Assembly: GCA_038851035.1 (NCBI GenBank)
Contig: JAWCLH010000008.1
Coordinates: 1-64,000 of the forward strand
Length of the DNA stretch: 64,000 nt
DNA from: Thermoplasmata archaeon
GTDB lineage: Archaea > Thermoplasmatota > DTKX01 > VGTL01
Reading direction: 5' to 3'
Position numbers and translations under genes: made by a program. The notes beneath the pieces are model-generated. The model saw only the letters and a list, made by a program, of their open reading frames with translations. It made no database searches and was not told the origin of the DNA. Shown one piece after another: positions 17,459 to 26,252 of the stretch; within the stretch, counting starts at the first letter, position 1, and each line of letters begins with the position of its first letter.

Positions 17459-18613
17459 ATGAAGCGCTTCATAACGAGCGAGAGCGTGACCGAGGGGCAT
17501 CCGGATAAGATATGCGACCAGATATCCGATGCCGTACTGGACGCGATAATCAGAAAGGACCCCGATGCGCGGGTCGCCTGCGAGACAATGACCACGACAG
17601 GACTCGTCACCATCGTCGGCGAGATCACGACAAAGACCTACGTCGATTTCCAGAAGATAGTCAGGGACACAATCCGTGACATCGGCTACACGAAGTCTGA
17701 CTACGGCCTCTCTTGGGAGTACTGCTCTGTGCTGGTTTCAATACACGAGCAGAGCCACGACATCGCAATAGGAGTCGACGAGACAGCGGACCACGAACAG
17801 GGCGCCGGGGACCAGGGGATGATGTTCGGCTACGCCTGCACCGAGACCCCGGAGCTGATGCCTATGCCGATAATGGTCGCACACAGGCTTGCAAAAAGGC
17901 TCTCGGAGGTCAGAAAGCGAAAGGTCCTGCCCTACCTCAGGCCGGACGGGAAATCACAGGTCACCATTGAGTATGAGGACGGCATACCGAGGAGGGTGGA
18001 CGCGGTCGTGATCGCTGCCCAACACGACCCCGATATAGAGCTGAAGCAGATAAGGCAGGACATCATTGACGAGGTTATAAAGCCGGTCTGCGGAAAGATG
18101 ATGGACTCGGCCACGAAGATATTCGTGAACTCGACCGGCCGCTTCGTCATCGGTGGGCCGCAGGGGGATTCCGGGGTCACTGGAAGGAAAATCATGGTCG
18201 ACACATACGGCTCGGTGGGGAGGCACGGGGGAGGAGCCTTTTCGGGCAAGGACCCAAGCAAGGTCGATCGCTCCGCGGCCTACTACGCCCGCTACATGGC
18301 AAAGAACCTCGTGAAGGCCGGGCTGGCGGACAGGTGCGAAATTCAGCTCTCCTACACCATAGGCGTTCCCGAGCCCACCTCCATGTACGTCGAGACATTC
18401 GGCACCGGAAAGCTCCCTGAAGATAAGCTCATCGAGCTGCTCAAGAAGCACTTCAAGCCCTCGCCGAAAAACATGATCAAGGAGCTGGATCTCAAGCGCC
18501 CCATATTCAAGAAGACCGCGGCCTACGGCCATTTCGGCCGGGAGGACGACCCCGACTTCACTTGGGAGAGGACCGACAGGGCCGAGGCCCTGAGGAAAGA
18601 CGCAGGAATCTGA
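17459..18613 (+). CDS. metK: S-adenosylmethionine synthetase, bacterial/eukaryotic type
   Basis: The 384-residue enzyme makes SAM from methionine and ATP. It shows the canonical MAT signatures: [20 protein letters not shown] at the N-terminus (ATP and metal binding), [12 protein letters not shown] in the first third, and [16 protein letters not shown] (P-loop-like) in the C-terminal half. Length and three-domain order match bacterial MetK. Most archaea use the separate archaeal MAT family, which lacks these motifs, so this form is noteworthy here. ATG 17459 is directly after a GGGCATAATA leader, with a TATA-like CTTAAATT about 40 bases upstream. No neighbouring methionine-cycle gene is seen. 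Confidence 0.95.
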   Translation: MKRFITSESVTEGHPDKICDQISDAVLDAIIRKDPDARVACETMTTTGLVTIVGEITTKTYVDFQKIVRDTIRDIGYTKSDYGLSWEYCSVLVSIHEQSHDIAIGVDETADHEQGAGDQGMMFGYACTETPELMPMPIMVAHRLAKRLSEVRKRKVLPYLRPDGKSQVTIEYEDGIPRRVDAVVIAAQHDPDIELKQIRQDIIDEVIKPVCGKMMDSATKIFVNSTGRFVIGGPQGDSGVTGRKIMVDTYGSVGRHGGGAFSGKDPSKVDRSAAYYARYMAKNLVKAGLADRCEIQLSYTIGVPEPTSMYVETFGTGKLPEDKLIELLKKHFKPSPKNMIKELDLKRPIFKKTAAYGHFGREDDPDFTWERTDRAEALRKDAGI

Positions 18614-18727
18614 GGGTTGTCTGGGGGACCTTACCCCCCAAAGTGGAGGGGGTATTGGAGAGCCCCTCCGGGGCAGCGCAATTCAGCCGTTATTCAGGGA
18701 GGGCTCCGGGCTACCGTCCCCGGGAGG

Positions 18728-21700
18728 CTAGTCCTGGACGGGCTCCGCGACTGGGACGCTCTCGGTGGCTCCGGGTTCTTTTTTCCTCCCCCTCCTGAAA
18801 CGTGTGAGCAGAATTCCAGCGAGGGCAATGAAAATGAGTGTGAGTGCTCCCGCCCCTCCCACAATGATGACACTTATGGACGGCCCCGAAGGACTTGGGG
18901 CCGGAGCCGGTTCCCGCGCCTCGTGGACCTCCACCTCCACCGAGGCCTCAGCTCTCTCCCCGTCGTCGTCGGTCACTGTGACCCGCACCCTGTACTCCCC
19001 GGGCAGGTCGTAGGCGTGCGAGACGCTCGCTCCCTCTGCCCTCCGACCATCCCCGAAATCCCACTCGATTTTCAGGCGCGGCAGGTCCGAGGGTGTGTCG
19101 TTGGCATCAGCTGAGAAGTTCACTGCCTCGCCCACGCGCACCCTTGACGCTCCCGCGGAGGCGCTGACCACGGGCGCCGCGTTGCGCACGCTGACCGTCA
19201 GCTCCGTGGTGGCGCTCTCGCCGTCATCGTCGGTCACAGTCAGGACCACTTTGTACTTCTTCTTCTTGGCGAAGCTGTGCTCGACGGACTGGCCCTCAGC
19301 CGAGGAACCGTCGCCAAAGTCCCAGTGGTAGGTGAGCAAGGGGAGGTCGGAGGGTGTGTCAGTCACCCCCGTGGCCGTGAAGTTGACTGTCTCGTCCTCG
19401 AGCGGGTTCATTTTCGAGGCGCGGGCGGAGGCCGACGGGGGGATGTTGCGGACCTCCACGTCAACGCGTGTGGAGCTCTCCGCGCCGTCGTTGTCGCGCA
19501 CCGTGAGCTTCGCTCTGTAGAACCCGGAGGAAGTATAGCTGTGAGTCGCGTCCGGGCTTGCGGACCAGTCCGTCACATTCCCATCGTCGAAGTCCCATCT
19601 GTAGACAAGTGAGAGGGCATCGGTCGGAGTGTCGCTTCCCGAGCCCCGCAGCTCGATTTCCGCGTCCTCCTCGGCCACAACGCTCTCTGTAAGGACCCTG
19701 CACGATGGGGAAAGGTTGCGCACGGTGACATTGCAGACGGCAGATGCCATAGCCCCGTCCCCATCCTTCACCATGAAGGTTGCGGTGTAGGTCCCGCTGG
19801 TGGTGTAGACGTGGGTGGCGGAGCTCTCGGGACCCCACTCCGACGAGTTACCGTCTCCAAAGTCCCACATATAGAGAAGGCCCGACCGGTCGTTGGGGGT
19901 GTCCGTTCCGATTCCTTGAAAGGTTACGGGGGCGTCTTCCTCGGTCTCCACCCTCTCAATATCCACGGCCCCGCTCGGGGGAAGGTTGAGGACGGTAATG
20001 TTCAGCGCTGCGCTCGAGGAGGCGCCCTCCCCATCGACAACTGTGAGGCGCGCAGTGTAGACGCCGCTAGCGGTGTAGGTGTGGGTTACATTTGGGCTTA
20101 TAAGGGGCCCCATTTTCGGGCTGCCGTCGCCGAAGTCCCAGGTGAATCTCAATGAGGGTAGATCGGGCGGGGTATCGCTCGCCTTGCCCCTGAGCTCGAC
20201 CGGCTCGTCCTCTGCGCATGTGAGAGGCCCCTCGACCTCCACACTTGGGGGCAGATTAATAACGCGGACGGAGAGCTCGTCTTGGGCAATAGCCCCCTCC
20301 GGGTCCCGCACCTGGAGAATGGCCTGGTATGTGCCGCTCTGGTTGAAAGAGCGGAGGAAGATTGGGGAGCGGCTCCAGCCGCTCGAGAGACCGTCGCTGA
20401 AGGACCAGTTGTAGCTCAGGTTGAGCAAGTCGCCCGGTGTGTCTGAGCTTAGGCTCCCGTCGAACATGACCTGCTCGGTCTCATTTGCCACAATATCCGG
20501 GCCCGCGCGGGCGGTCGGGATGAGGTTCTGGGCGTGGAGCAAGAGGCTCTCCTGCTGCCCCAGCGAGCCCTGCGCGTCCATGACCCTCAAGGTCGGGTAG
20601 TGCCTCACCCCACGCTCGTAGATGTGCTTGACAGGAGCTCCGGAGCCGGTTACGATATCGAATACGCCGTCCCCCTCGAAGTCCCACATATAGGTGGAGG
20701 CACCTCCACTTGCGGTGCAGGTGAGTGTGACCTCCTCACCCGGAGCGGGGCTGAGAGTTGAGGCGGAAAGGGAGGTTATCCTGGGCCCCCCGGTGCTCTC
20801 CGTGATATTGACAGTCGTGTTGAGCCGGACCCCCTTCAGAACCTGGATGATGCCGCTCGGCCACCGGACCTCAACCGTCACTGTCCCGGAGTAGGAGCCG
20901 AAGCCGAAAATCTGGGTCAGGGAGTTCTGGTGGGCGTGGCCACCAGTCCCGCCCTCGACCTCTCGGGTCTGGGTGAGGATGCCATTAGAGACTATTACCC
21001 GCGCCCCTATGGCCGCGCGGTTGCTTACGGTGCCCGTCAGACGTACCTTCAGCCAGCTGTTCTCGGTGCCTAGGTTCTTGAAGAGGTGAAGTTCCCTGGG
21101 CCCTTGATAAGGATATGTCCCCTCGGTCACGTGGTCCGGTTGGCCGTCATTGTTGTAGTCCGCCCACGCACAACCGATACCCGCCCAGACCCGGATTCCC
21201 GCTTCGGCGCCGACATCGGTGAAGGTCCCGTTCCCGTTATTGTGCCAGAGGTGTGAGAAGGCCCAGGAGTGGTAGCCCTTGACCTCAGGGACATAGAGGT
21301 CGAGCCAGCCATCGAGGTCGAAGTCGCACCACGCACCTCCGAATGTGTCGTCGTCCCTCCACTGGCCTTCCTGAACCGCACCATTGGGAATCGTCGGAAT
21401 TCCGGCCCTCTCCCTGAAGTCCTCGAATCTGTAGGGGAACCCGAGGTTTCTCAGAAGCATCGGGTCATCGCATATCAGGGCCCTCTGTGTGGTTCCCATG
21501 TCCTTATGCGCCAGATTTCCCACCCAAAGGTCAAGGTCCCCATCGTTGTCGTAGTCGCCCCAGCAGGAGCCCGCGGTGTGGCCGTAGTAGGGCCCGGAGC
21601 CGTCAATGTAATAATCGGGGTCGCCGGAGGCGTTGGCCCAGGCCCCGAGGTCGGTGAAAGTACCGTCGTGGTTGTTGTGCCAGAGATAGTTGGGTGCGAG

Positions 21701-22408
21701 GAGGTAGTTGCCCGCGTATATGTCGGGCCAGCCGTCGTTGTTGTAGTCGGCGGCGCACACTCCCATTCCAGCATATGCGGGATTGAAGTCCTGAATGCCC
21801 GCGGCCCGCGTGACCTGTGAAAAGGTGCCGTCGCGATTGTTGTGCCAGAGCACGTCCTCGTACCAGACATTGTTCGCGTCCCGCCAATTCATGACATAAA
21901 TGTCCAGATAACCGTCTCGGTCGTAGTCGAGCCAGCAGCACGCAAGGGATGGCCTCATTCCGTCGTCCATTCCCCCGGCCTCGGCAGAGGCGTTGACGAA
22001 TCTATAATCCGGCGGACCGGCGTTTCTCCAGAGGGTGTCACGGTAGCTCTCGTTGTGGCCGACGCAGTAGAAGTCCAGGTATCCATCGTTGTTGTAGTCG
22101 CCCCAGACGGCATAACCATAGCTCCCGCTTATGCCGGCCTGAGATGTAACCTCGGTGAAGTCGTAGTCGGGGGGGCCGTTGTTCCGGAAGAGCTTCCAGC
22201 CCTTGACCAGCAGGTCCTCGTCGCCGTCATTATCATAGTCTCCCCAGGCATAAGAATCGCCCAGAACGCCTACGAGGCCCGCCGAGACGGTGGCATTGAC
22301 AAATACGGCGGGAGCGGCCTTTGTTTGAATTCCCTGCTCGTCGGCCGGCAGCGAGGTGACGGGAATGAGGAGGGCTATAGCGAGACACAGGACAGCTCTT
22401 CGCCTCAT
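18728..22408 (-). CDS. Exported FG-GAP/ASPIC protein with seven PKD domains
   Basis: The product of about 1226 residues has a signal peptide (MRRRAVLCLAIALLIPVTSL), then seven or eight FG-GAP/VCBS beta-propeller repeats with calcium-binding loops such as DYDNDGDED and DYNNDGYLD (about 35-430). An ASPIC/UnbV domain follows (about 455-525; RAAIGARVIV and VEVRWPSG). Seven PKD domains come next, each ending in a WDFGDG-like motif, then one transmembrane helix and a short basic cytoplasmic tail. It is a surface-anchored, probably calcium-stabilised protein for adhesion or ligand binding. ATG 22408 is chosen because a TATA-like AAGTTATCT at about 22446-22457 puts the transcript start near 22426. 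It is divergent to the PQQ-domain gene. Confidence 0.8.
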   Translation of the reverse strand: MRRRAVLCLAIALLIPVTSLPADEQGIQTKAAPAVFVNATVSAGLVGVLGDSYAWGDYDNDGDEDLLVKGWKLFRNNGPPDYDFTEVTSQAGISGSYGYAVWGDYNNDGYLDFYCVGHNESYRDTLWRNAGPPDYRFVNASAEAGGMDDGMRPSLACCWLDYDRDGYLDIYVMNWRDANNVWYEDVLWHNNRDGTFSQVTRAAGIQDFNPAYAGMGVCAADYNNDGWPDIYAGNYLLAPNYLWHNNHDGTFTDLGAWANASGDPDYYIDGSGPYYGHTAGSCWGDYDNDGDLDLWVGNLAHKDMGTTQRALICDDPMLLRNLGFPYRFEDFRERAGIPTIPNGAVQEGQWRDDDTFGGAWCDFDLDGWLDLYVPEVKGYHSWAFSHLWHNNGNGTFTDVGAEAGIRVWAGIGCAWADYNNDGQPDHVTEGTYPYQGPRELHLFKNLGTENSWLKVRLTGTVSNRAAIGARVIVSNGILTQTREVEGGTGGHAHQNSLTQIFGFGSYSGTVTVEVRWPSGIIQVLKGVRLNTTVNITESTGGPRITSLSASTLSPAPGEEVTLTCTASGGASTYMWDFEGDGVFDIVTGSGAPVKHIYERGVRHYPTLRVMDAQGSLGQQESLLLHAQNLIPTARAGPDIVANETEQVMFDGSLSSDTPGDLLNLSYNWSFSDGLSSGWSRSPIFLRSFNQSGTYQAILQVRDPEGAIAQDELSVRVINLPPSVEVEGPLTCAEDEPVELRGKASDTPPDLPSLRFTWDFGDGSPKMGPLISPNVTHTYTASGVYTARLTVVDGEGASSSAALNITVLNLPPSGAVDIERVETEEDAPVTFQGIGTDTPNDRSGLLYMWDFGDGNSSEWGPESSATHVYTTSGTYTATFMVKDGDGAMASAVCNVTVRNLSPSCRVLTESVVAEEDAEIELRGSGSDTPTDALSLVYRWDFDDGNVTDWSASPDATHSYTSSGFYRAKLTVRDNDGAESSTRVDVEVRNIPPSASARASKMNPLEDETVNFTATGVTDTPSDLPLLTYHWDFGDGSSAEGQSVEHSFAKKKKYKVVLTVTDDDGESATTELTVSVRNAAPVVSASAGASRVRVGEAVNFSADANDTPSDLPRLKIEWDFGDGRRAEGASVSHAYDLPGEYRVRVTVTDDDGERAEASVEVEVHEAREPAPAPSPSGPSISVIIVGGAGALTLIFIALAGILLTRFRRGRKKEPGATESVPVAEPVQD

Positions 22409-22445
22409 CTTCCACACCCGTTCTTCCCATGATTTTTCTGGCATA

Positions 22446-22457
22446 GATAACTTTTGG
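22446..22457 (-). promoter_or_regulatory. TATA-box promoter of the FG-GAP/PKD gene
   Basis: The minus strand reads AAAGTTATCTAT, about 40-48 bases upstream of ATG 22408. It argues against the earlier in-frame start at 22444. Confidence 0.45.
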
Positions 22458-22592
22458 TGCTGTCCCGAGACCTGCGCCGTGGTCGGGAGGGCTCCGCAAG
22501 AGGCCGGCAACGAGGGACAACGGGAAGCGCCGTGGGATTGGTTGGCGCGGGGTCAGAGACAGGGAAAATTGAACGGAACCAATCGAAAGAAA

Positions 22593-22604
22593 AAGATATT
22601 AAGG
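22593..22604 (+). promoter_or_regulatory. TATA-box promoter of the PQQ/DUF4430 gene
   Basis: AAGATATTAAGG lies centred about 26 bases before 22625, which predicts a leaderless or near-leaderless transcript starting at ATG 22626. Confidence 0.5.
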
Positions 22605-22625
22605 GGATTGTCGTTCGGGAGTTGG

Positions 22626-24344
22626 ATGAATCATCCAACCGCTTCCAGAATGTGTCGCCAGCGACCAGCCCGCCTGTCCGGAGTCCTTCTAGCGAGCTGC
22701 CTCCTTCTCCAGGGCTTTGCCCTCGGAGGAGCTTCAGGGGAAGGGGAAGACGTAAGCGTCCTTATTTTCTTCGATGACACAGACTATCACTGGGTCAGCC
22801 TCGATGTCCGTTCTGGCACAAGCGCCCTCTGCGCCACCCTATCCGCCTGCGGGAGACTCGGACTAAAGCTGAACTATTCAATGAGCCAGTATGGAGCCTT
22901 CGTCACGGGCATCGGTGGTCTTGAGGCGCCCCTTGACTTCTCTTGGTGGTGGTACCTCCTAATCTGGAATCGGAGCTCTGCGCGCTGGGAAGAGGCTCCC
23001 GCCGGTGCCGGTGAACTCCAGGTGTCGGGTGGAGATAGCCTCTGCTGGTGCCCGAGCTCGCTCGCGCCCCCTGTGCCCAACCCGCTGACTAAGTATCCCT
23101 GGCCCTGCTTCAGGGGCGATTCCCGTAACAGAGGAGTAACCTCGGTCCCCTCGCCCGATAGGGCAAATGTGCTCTGGTTCACAGACCTATCCAACGGGCC
23201 CATCGATACCACGCCCGCGGTGGCCGACGGCAGGGTGTTTGTTTCGACCGGCGGCATCTACAACTGGAGCACCATGGCATACGACGCCCCACCCCATCTC
23301 TACGCACTCGACGCCGCCACGGGGAGGGTTATCTGGTCTGTGGAGACGACGGCGGCAGGCTGGCAAGTATCCTCTCCGGCGGTGAGGGGGGGGAGGGTGT
23401 TCATTGGAACCACGGACGGGAAGGTGATGAGCTTCAGCTCCGGAACCGGCGAGAGGCTCTGGAGCTTCAAGACTGCACCAAGCGCAACGGGCATCACCTC
23501 CTCGCCTGTTGCCACTGGAGAAGCCCTATACGCTGCATCGGGCGACGGCAGGCTCTACGCACTCTCGCTCGACGGAGAGGAACTGTGGAGCTTCGAGCTT
23601 GGCGGCCCAGCCTATATGTGCACTCCCGCCCTTTCAGAGGATAGGATATTCGCAGGTTCTGACGCAGGTGTGGTCTGGTGCGTGGGCGTCAACGGGAGCC
23701 CCGTCTGGAACTTCACCGTGGAGGGGAAAATCAGGGCCTCGCCCGTGGTATCGGGAAAGCGGGTCTATATCGTATCTACTATCTATAGCGGCTGGGAGGC
23801 CACAGGCGGCCGGCTCTACTGCCTAGATGCGGCCAATGGTCGGAGCCTCTGGCCCTCGCCCCTCGAGCTCAACGCCTCCACGGCCACTCCCACTGTCGCT
23901 AGGGGGACAATCTATCTGGGGACAGCCTCGGGGGTTCTTGGGGTGGACGAGAGCGGTCGAATTCTCTGGGAGGTACCGTCCTCGGGCCCGGTTCAGGCCT
24001 CCCCCTCGACCGACGGGAGGATGGTATATTTTGCAGAGAACTGCAGGAACGGAACGCTGAGAGCGGTTAACTCGAGCACGGGCGCACCCGCGTGGAGCAT
24101 GATTCCAGAGCCCCACCAGTACCTCCTCTCCTCCCCCGCACTTTCAGACGGCCGCCTCTATTTTGGCTCCGACAATGGAAGGGTGTACTGCCTTGGACCC
24201 CTGGAGCAGCGCGCTGACCGGAACTCGGGAAAAGGAACCGGTCCGGGGATTTACCTCATCGTCCTCTTCATCGTCGCAACCGTCTCGCTGATTTTTATTA
24301 TCTCGCTTATGCTCTGGAAACAGAAGGGGAGGGGCGGGTGTTGA
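22626..24344 (+). CDS. Membrane-anchored PQQ-type beta-propeller with N-terminal DUF4430 domain
   Basis: The product of about 572 residues has a signal peptide (hydrophobic run GVLLASCLLLQGFALGG), then a DUF4430 domain (about 40-135; GAFVTGIGGLE, then WWWYLLIWN and GGDSLCWCP). A PQQ-type propeller follows with at least seven blades of the pattern VxxGxVYxGxxDGxxYALDxxTGxxxW, and finally a transmembrane helix (IYLIVLFIVATVSLIFII) with a short basic tail. Such propellers outside dehydrogenases usually act as scaffolds, so no enzymatic role is claimed. DUF4430 is related to the C-terminal domain of transcobalamin. Its stop overlaps the start of the next gene, which is a stand-alone DUF4430 protein, so the two are co-transcribed and probably work together outside the cell. 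Confidence 0.78.
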   Translation: MNHPTASRMCRQRPARLSGVLLASCLLLQGFALGGASGEGEDVSVLIFFDDTDYHWVSLDVRSGTSALCATLSACGRLGLKLNYSMSQYGAFVTGIGGLEAPLDFSWWWYLLIWNRSSARWEEAPAGAGELQVSGGDSLCWCPSSLAPPVPNPLTKYPWPCFRGDSRNRGVTSVPSPDRANVLWFTDLSNGPIDTTPAVADGRVFVSTGGIYNWSTMAYDAPPHLYALDAATGRVIWSVETTAAGWQVSSPAVRGGRVFIGTTDGKVMSFSSGTGERLWSFKTAPSATGITSSPVATGEALYAASGDGRLYALSLDGEELWSFELGGPAYMCTPALSEDRIFAGSDAGVVWCVGVNGSPVWNFTVEGKIRASPVVSGKRVYIVSTIYSGWEATGGRLYCLDAANGRSLWPSPLELNASTATPTVARGTIYLGTASGVLGVDESGRILWEVPSSGPVQASPSTDGRMVYFAENCRNGTLRAVNSSTGAPAWSMIPEPHQYLLSSPALSDGRLYFGSDNGRVYCLGPLEQRADRNSGKGTGPGIYLIVLFIVATVSLIFIISLMLWKQKGRGGC

Positions 24345-24832
24345 GGCGAGGCGCCGCCGCCCTCACAGCTGTCGTCGCTGCGTCGCTTGTCTCACTTGTC
24401 CTCCTCATCGAGCTCGGCCCGCGCTCAGAGACGGCTCCTAGGGGCCGCGCTGAGGCGACGCTCGTAATCGACTTCGGCGGCCAAACACCCTCCCACCCCA
24501 TGGGCCGCGCGAGCGTCGTGTGGTACCGAAATGGCAGCGTCGAGGCCACTCCAGGCCCCGCGGTCTGGACAATTCATCTGGAGCTGGAGGGCGCCACGGT
24601 CTATGACGCACTCGAGCACGCCTCCGGCGTCGCAGGCTTTACCCTCGAATCGGAGTGGTACCCGGGCCTGCGCTCGCACAGGGTGACCGGAATCGCGGGT
24701 GTCAGGGACGGCACGGATGGGCGATATTGGCAGTTCTGGGTTAACGGCGCCTATTCGAATTTAGGCGCGGACCTGACCCCGGTCTCAGATGGAGACCTGA
24801 TAACCTGGGCCTTCAGGACCCCGCTGCAGTGA
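24338..24832 (+). CDS. Exported DUF4430 (transcobalamin C-terminal-like) protein
   Basis: The 164-residue protein has an N-terminal hydrophobic segment (about 8-25) and then one DUF4430 domain. The clear marks are TVYDALEHASG, then YWQFWVNGAYSNLGAD and SDGDLITWAF at the end, which match the last strands of the family. GTG 24338 overlaps the stop of the upstream PQQ/DUF4430 gene by seven bases, a sign of translational coupling. The 3' end overlaps the convergent rpe gene by 20 bases. Role: extracytoplasmic ligand binding is plausible, but the ligand is unknown. Confidence 0.75.
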   Translation: MLRRGAAALTAVVAASLVSLVLLIELGPRSETAPRGRAEATLVIDFGGQTPSHPMGRASVVWYRNGSVEATPGPAVWTIHLELEGATVYDALEHASGVAGFTLESEWYPGLRSHRVTGIAGVRDGTDGRYWQFWVNGAYSNLGADLTPVSDGDLITWAFRTPLQ

Positions 24833-25481
24833 TGCTGTCCCTTATCGCCCTCAGGTTCTCGGATATCGTCCCCTTCCCTTTGAAAATCGCGTTGCCAGCT
24901 ACGAGAGCCCTCGCACCCGCTCTGACGACCGATGGCGCGTTATCGGGCCCGATGCCCCCGTCCACCTCTAGGACGATTTCCCTGCCGGCGAGCATCCTAG
25001 CAGCGGCCCTTATTTTCTCGAGCATCCCCGGTATGAACCTCTGGCCGCCGAACCCCGGGTTGACGGTCATTATGAGGAGGAGCTGGATGTCGTCGAGGAC
25101 GAACTCGACCACCGAGAGTGGGGTCGAGGGGTTCAAGGCCACGCCCGGCCTCATTCCTTTCTCTCGGATGTGTTGGAGGGTCCTGTGCAGGTGGGGATCC
25201 GCCTCGGCGTGCACGGTCAGGTAGACCGCGCCCGCCCTCGCGAAGGGCTCGATGTAGTCTGCGGGATTCTCGACCATTAGATGGACGTCGAGGGGGACGG
25301 CGACCTTACCCTTCAGGCACTCGACCACGGGGGGACCGATGGTGAGGTTGGGGACGAAGTGGCCGTCCATCACATCGATGTGTAGCCAATCCGCCCCCGC
25401 CCCGACCGCCTCCTCTATCTGCGGGAGGAGGCAGGAGAAGTCTGCCGACAGAATCGAAGGGGATATCAAGACTCGTTGCAT
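24813..25481 (-). CDS. rpe: Ribulose-phosphate 3-epimerase
   Basis: The 222-residue TIM-barrel enzyme interconverts ribulose 5-phosphate and xylulose 5-phosphate. Signatures are ISPSILSADF at the N-terminus, HIDVMDGHFVPN (catalytic Asp and metal His), MTVNPGFGGQRF (phosphate loop) and EVDGGI (second catalytic Asp). ATG 25481 gives the normal length; an in-frame extension upstream to 25823 is not conserved-looking and overlaps the next gene. A TATA-like GGGTAATAAG near 25505-25515 supports it. The divergent neighbour is a small transaldolase-family gene, so two pentose-phosphate-type enzymes lie back to back. Confidence 0.95.
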   Translation of the reverse strand: MQRVLISPSILSADFSCLLPQIEEAVGAGADWLHIDVMDGHFVPNLTIGPPVVECLKGKVAVPLDVHLMVENPADYIEPFARAGAVYLTVHAEADPHLHRTLQHIREKGMRPGVALNPSTPLSVVEFVLDDIQLLLIMTVNPGFGGQRFIPGMLEKIRAAARMLAGREIVLEVDGGIGPDNAPSVVRAGARALVAGNAIFKGKGTISENLRAIRDSITAAGS

Positions 25482-25592
25482 GCGGGGTGGAGGGGGTAGG
25501 TGGCTTATTACCCTTGCCGTCAAAAGCTTAATGAGGGGAGAGCGGGATTGAGGTCGGCGACGTAGAGGCAGAGCGAGAGGGAGGCAGGCGTG

Positions 25593-26240
25593 ATGAAGAT
25601 TTTCATAGATTCGGCTAACGTGGCCGAAATAAGGGAGGCGCAGAGCTGGGGGGTGCTCGACGGCGTCACAACCAACCCTAGCCTCATTGCGAAGGAGAAC
25701 AGGGAGCCGAGAGAGCTGATTCAGGAGATCTGCTCCATCGTAGACGGCCCCGTGAGTGTCGAGGCGACGTCGCTCAAGGCCGACGGTCTGATTCGGGAGG
25801 CCGGGGAGCTCGCGGCGATGCATAGGAACATAGTGGTCAAGATACCGATGACGACGGAGGGCCTCAGGGCGATTCGCGAGCTGTCAAAGAAGGGAATAAG
25901 GACCAACGCCACACTCATCTTCACTCCGGTCCAGGCGATGCTCGCGGCCAAGGCGGGGGCGAGCTTCGTCAGCCCCTTTATCGGCAGGCTGGATGACGTG
26001 GGTTCAGTCGGTATGGACGTCGTCAGGGACACCCTCCTAATATTCAGGAACTACAACCTCAGGAGCGAGGTCATCGTGGCGAGCGTCAGGAACCCGCTAC
26101 ACGTTCTCGACGCCGCCAGGCTCGGGGCGCATGTAGCGACCATTCCTTTCAAGGTCATGGAGCTCCTGACGAGGCACCCTCTGACCACCGCGGGAATCGA
26201 AAAATTCCTCGAGGATTGGCAGAGGGTCCCAAAAAAGTAG
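25593..26240 (+). CDS. tal: Small transaldolase / fructose-6-phosphate aldolase-type (TalC) enzyme
   Basis: The 215-residue protein is the short TalC/MipB type of class I aldolase. It has the N-terminal [10 protein letters not shown], the GVTTNPSLI motif, the Schiff-base lysine in [37 protein letters not shown] and the closing [15 protein letters not shown]. These enzymes transfer a dihydroxyacetone unit (transaldolase) or split fructose 6-phosphate; sequence alone does not separate the two activities. Start ATG 25593 follows GAGGGAGG; an immediately preceding GTG is an alternative. It is divergent from rpe and 12 bp upstream of a zinc-ribbon membrane protein gene, likely in one transcript. 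Confidence 0.93.
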   Translation: MKIFIDSANVAEIREAQSWGVLDGVTTNPSLIAKENREPRELIQEICSIVDGPVSVEATSLKADGLIREAGELAAMHRNIVVKIPMTTEGLRAIRELSKKGIRTNATLIFTPVQAMLAAKAGASFVSPFIGRLDDVGSVGMDVVRDTLLIFRNYNLRSEVIVASVRNPLHVLDAARLGAHVATIPFKVMELLTRHPLTTAGIEKFLEDWQRVPKK

Positions 26241-26252
26241 CCGGGGGCAGGA

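Noticed and set aside
24813-25823. Longer start for ribulose-phosphate epimerase at 25823
   Set aside because: The extension overlaps the transaldolase gene on the other strand and the family begins at ATG 25481.
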